From Bradyrhizobium sp. CCGB12 (GTDB lineage: Bacteria; Pseudomonadota; Alphaproteobacteria; Rhizobiales; Xanthobacteraceae), in assembly GCF_024199845.1 (NCBI RefSeq), contig NZ_JANADO010000001.1, positions 3,906,001 to 3,970,000 on the forward strand: DNA of 64,000 nucleotides, written 5' to 3'. Below the pieces are notes generated by a model. The model was not told the origin of the DNA and ran no database searches. It saw only the letters and a list, made by a program, of their open reading frames with translations. A program made the translations under genes and the position numbers. Positions 1 to 8,240 of this stretch are shown piece by piece (the first letter of the stretch is position 1; every line of letters begins with the position of its first letter).

Positions 1-2000
1 GTGCTCCGCACGGCCACGGCGCCGCCGTGCTGCTCGACGATCTCCCGGACCGTCGCAAGCCCGAGACCGTTGCCTTCCGAGCGCGTCGTGAAGAACGGCT
101 CGAACGCCCGCTCCAGCGTCGCTTCGTCCATTCCCGGCCCCGGATCGGAGACCGAGATGACGGCGAACCGTCCACGCAGCAACTCGGTTCGCCCCATCGA
201 CAAGGGATGCGTGACCTCCCGTTCGGCGATCTGCAGGTCGATGAAGCCGGGCTGTTCCATTGCCTGGGCGGCGTTGTTGCATAGGTTGAGAATGACCTGC
301 TGCAATTGCGCCGGCTCGCCGGAGACGGTGATGCCTTCGGCGCGCTGGCTGACCACGAGCTTCACATGCGCAGGCAACGATGCGGCAAGCAGCGCCTGGG
401 TTTCCGCCACCAGCGTCCTCATGCAGATGCGCTCCTGTCGTCCCTGGCTACGCCGGCCGAAGGTCAGAATCTGGCCGACAAGCTCGCTCGCCCGCTCGCC
501 GGCCCGGCGGATCTCGGCGAGGCTCGTCGCAGGCCGGGTTCCCGATTTGATGCCGGTGTCGGCGAGCTCGACGTAACCGAGGATCGCCCCGACGATATTG
601 TTGAAGTTGTGGGCAATGCCGCTGGCGAAGGTGCCGATCGTCTCCATCCGCCGAGCCTGTTGCAGGCTCGCCTGGAGCCGCTCCTTCTCCTGCTCGAGGA
701 CCACGCGTCCCACGGCGTTGCGGATCGCATCGAAGGCGGTGCGGAAGAGCGCAAATTCGGCCCATTTGCTCAGCGCAGCGGCCTCTACCGCGTCGAAGCC
801 GAGAATGGCCGCGTGTCCATGTTCGGACGCGGTCTTAATGCACAGCCAGCCCCGAATTCCGGCTTCGTCGAGGAGGTTCGCCAGATCGTCGGGATGCGAT
901 GGCCGGACCCTGGGAATGTAAATGATCGCATCCTCGCGATCATCGAACCGTTGGGCCAGATCGCGTGCCCGGTTCGGCCAGGTTGCGTCGAGGCGAGTAC
1001 CCTCGCGGGCCCACCGATAGACATTGTCGGTTGTTGTTGCCGACCATGCGAAGTAAGCCCGGTCCGCACCTATAAAGCCCGCAAGCTCCGCAAGCGCACT
1101 CTCGACATGACTACGGAGGCCATCGCGATGCGACTCGATGAATCGCATCGAGATGTTTGCGATCACATGCTCGAAGGCGGCGCGACGGCGCAGAGCCTTG
1201 GCGCGGGCGCGCAACAGCAGACCGAAATAGACGAGAGCACCGAGGAGCAGCAGCGACGTGAGATACTGCAACAAGCGGTTCTTGCGCGCCGCGAGCCGGG
1301 CAGCGATCTGGCGCTTGACGATCAGCGCATGGACCGCATCCTGCTCGCGATTGCTGGTCTCGGCGACTAACGCTTTCAGAATGGCGTCGACATCCGGAAG
1401 CAGGTCGTGCAGCAGCTGGCCGTGCGCAACGGCGGCGTGCAGCAGCTCGTTGTCTTCGGACGTGATCTGCAGGCGTTCGAGATTGTCGAGCCGGGACTGC
1501 AGCTCGCCCGCGGTGACGTCGGACGTGTCGAGCGTCAGTTGCAGCATCGCCGCGGACAGCGCCGAGACGTCCGCCACCAGCGGCCTGTCGTTCGACGACG
1601 ACAGACGGGAACTGAACAGGCTGAAATAAGTGAAGGAATTCCTGAGCAGCGCGTTCTTGCTCTTGAACTGCTCGATCAAATCCTCTTGCCTGGCGGCACG
1701 CGCCGCCAGCATGTCGATCGCGGCATTCTGCTCCCTGTCCGTACCGGCAGCCTCGCGAAGCCGCACCAGCGCTGCATCGTAGGCATCCACCATCGCGACG
1801 AGCGCATCGTAATTCTTCGACAGGCCGGCCCGTGACGTCAACACCTCGCGGTTCACACCGCGCTCGAATCGGGTGAAGTCGGAAAGCGCCTGCGTTTGGC
1901 GATCATAGCGGTCCGAATTCAAATTCAGGCCGTTCAGCAGAAGCCAGGTCAGCAGCGCGAGCAGGAACGCCACGCCGATCATCGCGGGGGCGATTTTCAT
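1..2000 (-). CDS. VirA-type sensor histidine kinase (partial, C-terminus beyond window)
   Basis: The frame is open from an ATG at 2000 to the left edge, giving 666 visible residues. Residues 6-25 form a first membrane segment, about 246-263 a second, with a helical periplasmic region between them. A GAF-like domain follows (about 280-430), then the phospho-acceptor motif AHNFNN with His464, and a HATPase domain with DPGPGMDE and the G-box GNGLGLATV at 643-651. The H-box style matches VirA-like kinases, which often end in a receiver domain; here that part would lie outside the window. The ATG overlaps the stop of the upstream dihaem cytochrome gene by ATGA, so translation is probably coupled. 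The signal sensed is unknown. The OmpR-type regulator at 4000-4725 is a possible partner, by proximity only. Confidence 0.85.
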   Translation of the reverse strand, partial: MKIAPAMIGVAFLLALLTWLLLNGLNLNSDRYDRQTQALSDFTRFERGVNREVLTSRAGLSKNYDALVAMVDAYDAALVRLREAAGTDREQNAAIDMLAARAARQEDLIEQFKSKNALLRNSFTYFSLFSSRLSSSNDRPLVADVSALSAAMLQLTLDTSDVTAGELQSRLDNLERLQITSEDNELLHAAVAHGQLLHDLLPDVDAILKALVAETSNREQDAVHALIVKRQIAARLAARKNRLLQYLTSLLLLGALVYFGLLLRARAKALRRRAAFEHVIANISMRFIESHRDGLRSHVESALAELAGFIGADRAYFAWSATTTDNVYRWAREGTRLDATWPNRARDLAQRFDDREDAIIYIPRVRPSHPDDLANLLDEAGIRGWLCIKTASEHGHAAILGFDAVEAAALSKWAEFALFRTAFDAIRNAVGRVVLEQEKERLQASLQQARRMETIGTFASGIAHNFNNIVGAILGYVELADTGIKSGTRPATSLAEIRRAGERASELVGQILTFGRRSQGRQERICMRTLVAETQALLAASLPAHVKLVVSQRAEGITVSGEPAQLQQVILNLCNNAAQAMEQPGFIDLQIAEREVTHPLSMGRTELLRGRFAVISVSDPGPGMDEATLERAFEPFFTTRSEGNGLGLATVREIVEQHGGAVAVRS

Positions 2001-2986
2001 GGTTCACCTCCGACCAGTGAGCCGCGATATTGTCCGGTCAGGCTCTGGAGGAAGGCAACGATCGCCTTCACTTGATGATCTGTCAGGGTCGCGTTCAATT
2101 GGGCCTGCCCCATCCGGCGAACAGCGTCATCGAGTGTCGGTGCGCTGCCATCGTGAAAGTAAGGCGGCGTCGTCGCGACGTTGCGCAGGCTCGGCACACG
2201 CAGAATGGCCGGGTCTGGCGCGGCCAGAGGATGAAATATGCCGTGACGCTGAAACAGATTTCCGCCGACATTAACGCCCTGATGGCACGAGACGCAGCCC
2301 AGGGATTTGAACTGGTGATATCCTTCCAATTCCTCGGAGCTCAACGCGGCGCCATCGCCCTCGAGCCAGCGGTCGAATCTGCTGCCGGGCGTCACCAGCG
2401 TCTTTTCAAAATTCACAATGGCGTCGACGATGTTGTCGCCATCCGGACCGCGGCCATAGGCGGCAAAGAAGCCGGCGCGCATCGCGGGATCGTGGTTGAG
2501 CTTATGCGCGATCGTGTCCAGATCGCTGCCCATGATCCGCGGGTTAACGAGCGAAGACGTGACGTCTGCGTCGACGTTGCGATATTTTCCTTCCCAGCTG
2601 AAACGAAAGTTGTGGGTCGCGTTGAAGACGGTCAACGTGTTGAGCGGCAGCTCTGCGCCGTTCAGATCGACGTCGTGCCGCCTCGTACTGGCGCCATTCG
2701 CGCTGATGTCGTGGCACGACAAGCAGCTTCTCGAATTGTCGCGCGAGAGACGCAGATCGCCAAACAGGCGCTCACCGAGCGTGACCTTTCGCGGATCGAG
2801 CGCGGGAGCCGGCGGCATCGGCGTGATCGGCTCGTCCATGCCGCGCAGGGCGGGCGGCATCGGAGGCGCCACCTGTGGCGGCGCCGACGAGGGTTGGAGG
2901 CCACTGACGACCAACACGCAGACGGCGACGACAGGCCGCCACCGCATCAATTCACGCAACGAACGAGTCTGGGCAGATCCGGGCAC
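1997..2986 (-). CDS. Dihaem cytochrome c peroxidase, MauG/CcpA family
   Basis: The 329-residue product has two c-type haem sites, CLSCH (88-92) and CVSCH (231-235), in the arrangement of bacterial dihaem peroxidases. A hydrophobic stretch at about 17-30 after charged residues looks like a Sec signal or anchor, so the protein should be periplasmic. The start used is GTG at 2986, six bases after the upstream stop; an ATG at 2947 would give a shorter signal peptide. The family reduces hydrogen peroxide or, as in MauG, oxidises protein residues; the substrate cannot be told here. It overlaps the following sensor-kinase gene by four bases, which links a periplasmic redox protein to the sensor. Confidence 0.85.
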   Translation of the reverse strand: MPGSAQTRSLRELMRWRPVVAVCVLVVSGLQPSSAPPQVAPPMPPALRGMDEPITPMPPAPALDPRKVTLGERLFGDLRLSRDNSRSCLSCHDISANGASTRRHDVDLNGAELPLNTLTVFNATHNFRFSWEGKYRNVDADVTSSLVNPRIMGSDLDTIAHKLNHDPAMRAGFFAAYGRGPDGDNIVDAIVNFEKTLVTPGSRFDRWLEGDGAALSSEELEGYHQFKSLGCVSCHQGVNVGGNLFQRHGIFHPLAAPDPAILRVPSLRNVATTPPYFHDGSAPTLDDAVRRMGQAQLNATLTDHQVKAIVAFLQSLTGQYRGSLVGGEP

Positions 2987-2992
2987 TGCTCG

Positions 2993-3223
2993 TCAGCTAG
3001 GCGTCATCGCGCATTTCAGCAATATATCATCGCGGCACAATTCGCCCGCAACCTTCAAGTCTTCTTGATCGATGCGGCGGGCTCGCGCCGCCGCATCGAT
3101 CAGTCGTCTCGTCCAACCGTACAGCATCAAGCCGGCTTCCAGGCCGCGTGGGATGACCGCACAGGCGATCGCGTGGTAGTAGTCCAATCCGGCGATTGCG
3201 CAGAATATCGCATCAGCAATCAT
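2993..3223 (-). CDS. Small protein of unknown function
   Basis: This 76-residue frame starts inside the end of the DUF1127 gene (11-base overlap) and ends six bases before the dihaem cytochrome start. The spacing argues for a real, translationally coupled gene. The N-terminal half is moderately hydrophobic and the C-terminal half is charged, with two Cys residues in total. I do not recognise a family. Conservation of the frame in relatives would decide whether it is a gene. Confidence 0.5.
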   Translation of the reverse strand: MIADAIFCAIAGLDYYHAIACAVIPRGLEAGLMLYGWTRRLIDAAARARRIDQEDLKVAGELCRDDILLKCAMTPS

Positions 3224-3866
3224 GGCAGTACCTCACCATCCGCTCGATGTCCGCCCGGCCCTGGATGCCGAGATCCCGCAAGGTCCGGTCGTCGTATTCC
3301 GCAAGCGCCCTGACGGCCCGTCTGATCTCCTGTTCCCTGCGCCAATGCGTCCACAACGCCGCGATCTGCTCACCGAGACCGGCCAACCAGTTTCCGCGAT
3401 CGCGCGGACGTTGCTCCGACCACGCTGCGAGCTCAGGCGCGATGATGTTAGAACCATTCAAAGGTTGAGAGACGCTCTGCTCGAGCGCCATAGCGGGATG
3501 CTGATTGCGAGCGAGGTGCGCATTTGTGGAAACCGACGCCTCATCGACCGGGAAAACCGCGATCGGATGCAGCGACGCGCCGTAAACGGCAAAGCCTTCC
3601 ATGAAAAACGCCAGCGCCACCCACCACCAAGCGATGGCCGGACTCTCCCTCTCCTCCGAAAGCGCCACAGCCGACGGCGCCGTGTATTTCGACATGTCCC
3701 GCATGGCGCGAACGCGCATGTCGCCTCGATCCCCCGGCAGAGTCAGGCCGCGCGCGATGTCGCCGCTCCGGCGGTGGGACGGCTGAACGATCCGGCTCAC
3801 GCTTGAAGACAGTTGCTGTTCCAGCATGGGAAGATTCTCCTGCACGATGTTTTGCAGGAGTGACAT
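3213..3866 (-). CDS. DUF1127-domain protein with a membrane segment
   Basis: The 217-residue product ends in a DUF1127-like module at about 170-217 (WRREQEIRRAVRALAEYDD, then TLRDLGI and a C-terminal CHDC). DUF1127 proteins are usually only 45-100 residues, so the long N-terminal part with a hydrophobic stretch near residues 78-95 (WWWVALAFFMEGFAVYG) is unusual. DUF1127 proteins in alphaproteobacteria have been linked to RNA turnover and nutrient metabolism; nothing more specific can be said here. The ATG at 3866 is the first gene of the leftward unit ending in the sensor kinase. GTTAC/GTCAC repeats lie just upstream. Confidence 0.7.
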   Translation of the reverse strand: MSLLQNIVQENLPMLEQQLSSSVSRIVQPSHRRSGDIARGLTLPGDRGDMRVRAMRDMSKYTAPSAVALSEERESPAIAWWWVALAFFMEGFAVYGASLHPIAVFPVDEASVSTNAHLARNQHPAMALEQSVSQPLNGSNIIAPELAAWSEQRPRDRGNWLAGLGEQIAALWTHWRREQEIRRAVRALAEYDDRTLRDLGIQGRADIERMVRYCHDC

Positions 3867-3878
3867 TGAAGCTGCCCT

Positions 3879-3915
3879 GTTACGTCACCGTCACCGCCAC
3901 GCAGAAAAAGGTTAC
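3879..3915. promoter_or_regulatory. GTTAC/GTCAC repeat cluster upstream of the DUF1127 operon
   Basis: GTTAC at 3879-3883 is followed by GTCAC at 3884-3888 and 3890-3894, and a second GTTAC lies at 3911-3915. All sit within 50 bases of the DUF1127 start codon. Short direct repeats of this kind are typical of OmpR-family binding sites, and the same GTTAC half-site forms the perfect palindrome at 5110-5123. That the neighbouring response regulator binds here is inference. Confidence 0.3.
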
Positions 3916-3999
3916 AGACGCAGCCTGGCGCCGCCATCTTTGCAGTATCGCCGGCGGCCTTCGCGTCCTCATTAATCCGGATTCTCGTTCGCGCCGCGA

Positions 4000-4725
4000 C
4001 TAGAACGGTTCTACGGGGAGTGTGAAGACGTAACCAACGCCGCGCTCGGTCTGGATGATCCGCGGTGCACTCGGATCGGTCTCCAGCTTGCGTCGCAGCC
4101 GCAACACCTGAACATCGATGCTCCGGTCGAAGATGTCTTCATGGACGCGGGTCGCCTGCAGCAGATGCTCGCGGGTCAGCGGCCGCTGCGGCGCTTCGAG
4201 AAAGGCCAGCAGCAGCGCGTATTCGCCCTTGCTCAAGGGAACCTGCTCGTTGTTTGCATCCAGCAGCCTTCGGCCACGGCGTTCGAGCTTCCAGCCGTTG
4301 AAGCGGTAGCCGCCGCGCTCCGGATCGCGAGCGCGCGCGGCCCGGCCCATCTCCTGACGGCGCAACACGGCGCGGACCCGCGCCAGCAGCTCCCTCAGGC
4401 TGAATGGCTTGATGATGTAGTCGTCGGCGCCGAGCTCGAGACCGACGATGCGATCGATTTCATCGGGCCGGTGCCCCGTCGTGATGATGACAGGCACATC
4501 GGACTGCGCACGGATTTCCCTGAGCATATCGAGACCGTCGTCCTGTCCCAGCCGGAGATCGAGAATGATCAAGCTGGGCTGCGCTCCTTCCAGATGTCGA
4601 TGCAGTTCCGCCCGGGTGGATGCGGCCCTGCTCGGTACGTTGTGCTCTTCCAGATATTTGATCACCATTTGCCGTAGGGTGGTGTCGTCATCGACGACGA
4701 TGATATGGCCGACGTCTGCCAACAT
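4000..4725 (-). CDS. OmpR-family response regulator
   Basis: A receiver domain (residues 1-115, acidic VDDD near 11-14, phospho-acceptor Asp56 in ILDLRLG, switch Lys in IKPFS) is followed by a winged-helix trans_reg_C domain ending in RGVGYVFTLPVEPF. I chose the ATG at 4725 because the receiver begins right after it and a GAGAGACC ribosome site precedes it; the frame stays open to 4806 but that extension looks non-domain. It is a DNA-binding regulator activated by an unknown kinase. The VirA-type kinase at 1-2000 is nearby and its operon starts 133 bases downstream, so a functional link is plausible but unproven. Confidence 0.88.
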   Translation of the reverse strand: MLADVGHIIVVDDDTTLRQMVIKYLEEHNVPSRAASTRAELHRHLEGAQPSLIILDLRLGQDDGLDMLREIRAQSDVPVIITTGHRPDEIDRIVGLELGADDYIIKPFSLRELLARVRAVLRRQEMGRAARARDPERGGYRFNGWKLERRGRRLLDANNEQVPLSKGEYALLLAFLEAPQRPLTREHLLQATRVHEDIFDRSIDVQVLRLRRKLETDPSAPRIIQTERGVGYVFTLPVEPF

Positions 4726-5288
4726 ATTTGGTCTCTCAAACTTGCCCCAGGAACCTGCCTCAGGCCAATCCCGCTTGCCGCGCAATGTCAGGGTCTGGAC
4801 AGGCAATGGACTGCTCCGGCTAAAGCGGAAAATAAGGCACTCGATCTGCCGGCGGCGATTTCGACCGTTCGAAACGAACGATCATTTGCCGACGACGTAT
4901 CTAGATATGTACCGACGACGAACAATAACGTTCGCGATCCTCACCGCGAACTAGGTCATTTTTCCGTCGCATTCCGCGGAATCTCCTAGACGTGAAGACT
5001 TGTGATCCCATCATCTACTACTTTAGCGAACGCGGCGCCTGCGGGACCTGATGCGGATTTTCCAGATCGCACGTCGAATTACAGCTTCGTTTCAGCGCGG
5101 CCGGCGACGGTTACAATTGTAACATGGCGCGGATTCCGCAAGCTTGCGTCGCCACAAAGCCACGTTGCGTTGCCGCCGTAACCATTTCGCAGCCGCCGCG
5201 AAGTTTTCCCGTAACGGCGATGCAGACATTTGGCCTCTGCTCATCGACCGGCACCAGATTGCCGTTCGACAATCAGAGGATCGACCAC
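4726..5288. promoter_or_regulatory. Regulatory gap with several short palindromes between the response regulator and the glycosyltransferase
   Basis: No convincing gene is visible in this gap of about 560 bases. It contains CGTTCG-AAA-CGAACG (4866-4880), a direct repeat CCGACGACG at 4889-4897 and 4912-4920, GTTCGCG-N8-CGCGAAC (4930-4951), the 12-base palindrome ATTCCGCGGAAT (4971-4982) and the 14-base palindrome GTTACAATTGTAAC (5110-5123). The gap separates divergent genes, so promoters in both directions are expected. The palindromes are seen directly; their use as operators is inference. Confidence 0.5.
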
Positions 5289-6641
5289 ATGAAAGTTCTC
5301 TTTGCTTCCACGCCTGCGACAGGCCATCTCAATCCGATGCTGGCGATCGCCAACATCCTCATTGCCGACGGCCACGAGATCGCGTTCCTGACAGGCTCGG
5401 TGTTTCGCGCCCGCGTCGAGGCCAGCGGGGCGAAGTTCTTTGCCCTTCCCAGCGGCGCCGATTTCGACTTGCGCGACATGCTCTCGGTGGTGCCAGAGCT
5501 CAAGACCATCGCACCGGGACCCGAATGGCTGCGCGTCGCCTGCGAGCGCATCTTCGTCGACGCCATCCCGGCGCAGAACCAGGGCCTCCACGAGGCGCTG
5601 GAGCATTTTCAGGCCGACGTCATCGTCGGCGATGATATGATCTTCGGCATCCTGCCGATGCTGCTCGGCCCGCGCGAGGAACGGCCGCCCGTCGTTCTGT
5701 GCGGGACGTCGATCCTGCACTGGGCGCGCGATGACGGTGCGCCGAACTTCGTCGGCCTGCCGCCGGCGACAACGGAGGAACAGCGCCGGCAATACGCCGT
5801 CGTTGCGGACGAGTACGACGTCAATGTCGATCAGCCCGTGCTGCGCAGCCTGAACAAGGTGCTGAAATCCTACGGCGTCCGGCCCGTGACGATACCGCTG
5901 TTCCATTCCGTCATCGAGCTTGCCGATGCCTACATGCAGCTGTCGGTGCCGAGCTTCGAATTTCCGCGGCGGTTTCCTTCCACGGTCCATTTCGTCGGCA
6001 CGCCGCCCATTATTCGGGACCAGGTCCCCTTGCCGCCTTGGGCTGACGAACTCGACGGCTCGCAAAAGGTGGTGCTGGTGACCCAGGGCACGGTGGCCAA
6101 TCACAATTTTGGTCTCCTTCTCGCCCCGACGCTCGAGGCGCTCGCGAGCGAGCCTGACGTGCTCGTTGTCGCGACGGCCGGTGGCCGCCCGGTTGACGCC
6201 ATCCCCGGCCCCATCCCGTCCAATGCACGGCTGGCGAGCTATCTGCCGTTTGAATGGCTGCTGCCGCGCGTCGACGCGCTCGTCACCAATGGCGGCTATG
6301 GCAGCGTCAACCAGGCCATGAGCTTCGGCATTCCGCTGGTCACGGCGGGCCTGACGGAGGACAAGGCCGACGTCAATGCGCGCGTGGCGTGGTCCGGCGT
6401 CGGCATCAATCTCGCCACCAATGAGCCGACACCCGAGGCGTTGCGCGAGGCGGTACGCACCGTGCTCGATCGACCGGCCTATCGCATGCGTGCCTCGCGA
6501 ATGGCTGACGAGTTCGCCAGCATCGGGACCCGTTCGGCAGTGCTGCGGATCATCAAGCGCCTCGTCGCCGATGGTTACGAGACGCGACGAACCGGCACCA
6601 TGGAGACAGGCGGGATGCAGGCACATCGCCAGGTCAGCTGA
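5289..6641 (+). CDS. GT1-family (YjiC/MGT-like) glycosyltransferase
   Basis: The 450-residue protein begins MKVLFASTPATGHLNPML, the acceptor-side start of GT1 enzymes, and its C-terminal half has the nucleotide-sugar motif TNGGYGSVNQAMSFGIPLV near residues 336-354. These enzymes transfer a sugar from an NDP-sugar to a small lipophilic acceptor such as a macrolide, flavonoid or lipid. The ATG at 5289 has AGAGGA upstream and starts exactly at the fold; the frame is open further upstream but without domain sequence. A drug-type exporter follows about 100 bases downstream on the same strand, so glycosylation and export of one compound is possible. The acceptor is unknown. Confidence 0.85.
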   Translation: MKVLFASTPATGHLNPMLAIANILIADGHEIAFLTGSVFRARVEASGAKFFALPSGADFDLRDMLSVVPELKTIAPGPEWLRVACERIFVDAIPAQNQGLHEALEHFQADVIVGDDMIFGILPMLLGPREERPPVVLCGTSILHWARDDGAPNFVGLPPATTEEQRRQYAVVADEYDVNVDQPVLRSLNKVLKSYGVRPVTIPLFHSVIELADAYMQLSVPSFEFPRRFPSTVHFVGTPPIIRDQVPLPPWADELDGSQKVVLVTQGTVANHNFGLLLAPTLEALASEPDVLVVATAGGRPVDAIPGPIPSNARLASYLPFEWLLPRVDALVTNGGYGSVNQAMSFGIPLVTAGLTEDKADVNARVAWSGVGINLATNEPTPEALREAVRTVLDRPAYRMRASRMADEFASIGTRSAVLRIIKRLVADGYETRRTGTMETGGMQAHRQVS

Positions 6642-6691
6642 CGCGCGCTGACGTCATCTGATCTCTGCACCTGACCTCCGCCCGGGGAAGG

Positions 6692-6706
6692 AGGGGATCG
6701 TCCCCT
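6692..6706 (+). other. Small hairpin between glycosyltransferase and transporter genes
   Basis: AGGGGA-TCG-TCCCCT forms a 6-base stem, flanked by imperfectly pairing GGAAGG and CCTTCC. There is no T-run after it, so it is more likely an mRNA-stabilising or attenuating hairpin than a full terminator. Confidence 0.3.
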
Positions 6707-6742
6707 TCCCTCCTTCCCACGCTCCGTCGCATGTGAACGACC

Positions 6743-8065
6743 ATGAAGATCCAGCCTGCTTCCGCCGCCTTTACGGTTGTGCTCGGCTTCCTCGCGGCCG
6801 TGCCGTATTCCGGCATCGACATCAATCTCCCGGCGCTGGCCGCGACCGGCGCTGCGCTCGGAGCAAGCCCCTCGCATGTCGGCCTGACGATGAGCGCCTT
6901 CATGCTGAGTCTTGCGATCGCACCGCTTCTCTACGGACCGATCTCCGACCGGGTTGGCCGCAAGCCCGTCATCGTGTTCGGCCTCGTGCTGCTCGTGATC
7001 GCAAGCCTCGCCTGCGCGGCAGCGCAGTCGCTGCCGATGCTGCTGATATGCCGCGCGATTCAGGGCATCGGCGCGGCCGGTACGACGACGATTTTTGCTA
7101 TCATCCGCGACTTGTTCGACGAGGCGTCGGGACGCGCGAAGATCGGCAGTGTCATGATTGCCATCAATGTGGTCACTGTGATTGCACCAACTGCCGGTGC
7201 CGCGCTGCTCGCGATCGGGGGTTGGCGTCTGATCTATGTAGTTCAAGCCGCAGCCGGACTCATCCTGATACCGACAGTGATGTGGGGGTTGGCCGAGAGC
7301 GCGAAGATAGATGCTGCTAACCGCATCGCGGCGTCTACCGTCGTCAAGGACTATCTGCGCATCGTCACGCACCCGGTTTCAATGGCTTTCATCCTGGTCG
7401 GCGCCGCCGCCGGATCTGCCGTATTTGCCTATGTCACGGGCTCTTCGCTGTATTTCATCAGCGTCGCCGGCCTGCAGCCGCAGCAGTACGGCATGATCTT
7501 CAGCGCCTGCTCGGGAGCCGTGATGATCGGCGCGTTTCTCGACGGCCGGCTCGGCCGCCGCGGCGTCGCGCCCGCGGACGTGCTGACCGTTGGCCTGGTG
7601 TTGTTGTTTGTTGGCTCAGGCACGATGCTCGTGACGACCCTGGCCGGCTTGAGCGCGCCTGCCCTCGTCACCGCGCTCCTGATGGTGGTTGCGCTGGCCT
7701 TCGGGCTCAGCATGCCAAACCTCATGAATGCTACGATGCAGCCATTGCCCGATATCGCCGGCGCGGTCAGCGCCGCGGCCGGCACCGTTCAGATGAGCTC
7801 CGGCGCGATCGCCAGCGGCCTGGTTGCGCTGCTCTTCGACGGACGTAGCGCGCTGTCGATGGCCGCCGTGATGGCGGCGACTACGCTGCTGGCGCTGACT
7901 CTATATTTGCGATTTGCCCGCTCCGCCGGACGCCGCTCGCAACGTGAGATCACCGTGGCGGAAGGCACCACACAAATTGTGGCGGTCGGTTCAGGATTGT
8001 GCCGCCGGTTGAGGCGCAGCACTTGCGCTGACGGAAATCGTCGAACTGTCCCCGACGACCTTTAA
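6743..8065 (+). CDS. MFS drug-resistance transporter, Bcr/CflA type
   Basis: The 440-residue product has about 12 hydrophobic segments. The loop 2-3 motif is GPISDRVGRKPV, and the segment 5 region AIQGIGAAGTTT resembles motif C of drug:proton antiporters. The family exports chloramphenicol, bicyclomycin, sulfonamides or small metabolites by proton antiport. The homologous part appears to end near residue 397; the last 43 residues, from RSQREITV, are polar and unlike the family, and may come from fusion or frameshift into unrelated sequence (see 8013-8240). It lies downstream of the glycosyltransferase and may export its product. Confidence 0.8.
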   Translation: MKIQPASAAFTVVLGFLAAVPYSGIDINLPALAATGAALGASPSHVGLTMSAFMLSLAIAPLLYGPISDRVGRKPVIVFGLVLLVIASLACAAAQSLPMLLICRAIQGIGAAGTTTIFAIIRDLFDEASGRAKIGSVMIAINVVTVIAPTAGAALLAIGGWRLIYVVQAAAGLILIPTVMWGLAESAKIDAANRIAASTVVKDYLRIVTHPVSMAFILVGAAAGSAVFAYVTGSSLYFISVAGLQPQQYGMIFSACSGAVMIGAFLDGRLGRRGVAPADVLTVGLVLLFVGSGTMLVTTLAGLSAPALVTALLMVVALAFGLSMPNLMNATMQPLPDIAGAVSAAAGTVQMSSGAIASGLVALLFDGRSALSMAAVMAATTLLALTLYLRFARSAGRRSQREITVAEGTTQIVAVGSGLCRRLRRSTCADGNRRTVPDDL

Positions 8066-8240
8066 GCAGATCGTCCGCCACGCCAACAAGCCCGGAGCGG
8101 CATGGCCCGGCCGGAAGTTGCACACGCTGAACCGCTGCGGCCGGCTCGAGGTGATCGACGGATCGAGCCTTCAACCCAAGACTCGAGCCTTCACGAGCAG
8201 ATTTCCATCGGCCCGCTTGTCGCCGCGAACCGCCTGCTAG
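8013..8240 (+). pseudogene. Possible remnant coding frame, no start codon
   Basis: A frame shifted from the transporter reads as plausible protein (ALTEIVELSPTTFKQIVRHA, then WPGRKLHTLNRCGRLEVIDG) from a stop at 8010-8012 to TAG at 8238-8240, with no ATG near its beginning. It overlaps the odd C-terminal extension of the transporter and abuts the end of the benzoylformate decarboxylase gene on the other strand. I do not recognise the family. It may be a gene end left by a deletion, or chance. Confidence 0.25.

Noticed and set aside
5241..6626. 461-codon minus-strand frame opposite the glycosyltransferase
   Set aside because: The plus strand encodes a clear GT1 enzyme; the antisense translation is His/Arg/Asp-rich without motifs.
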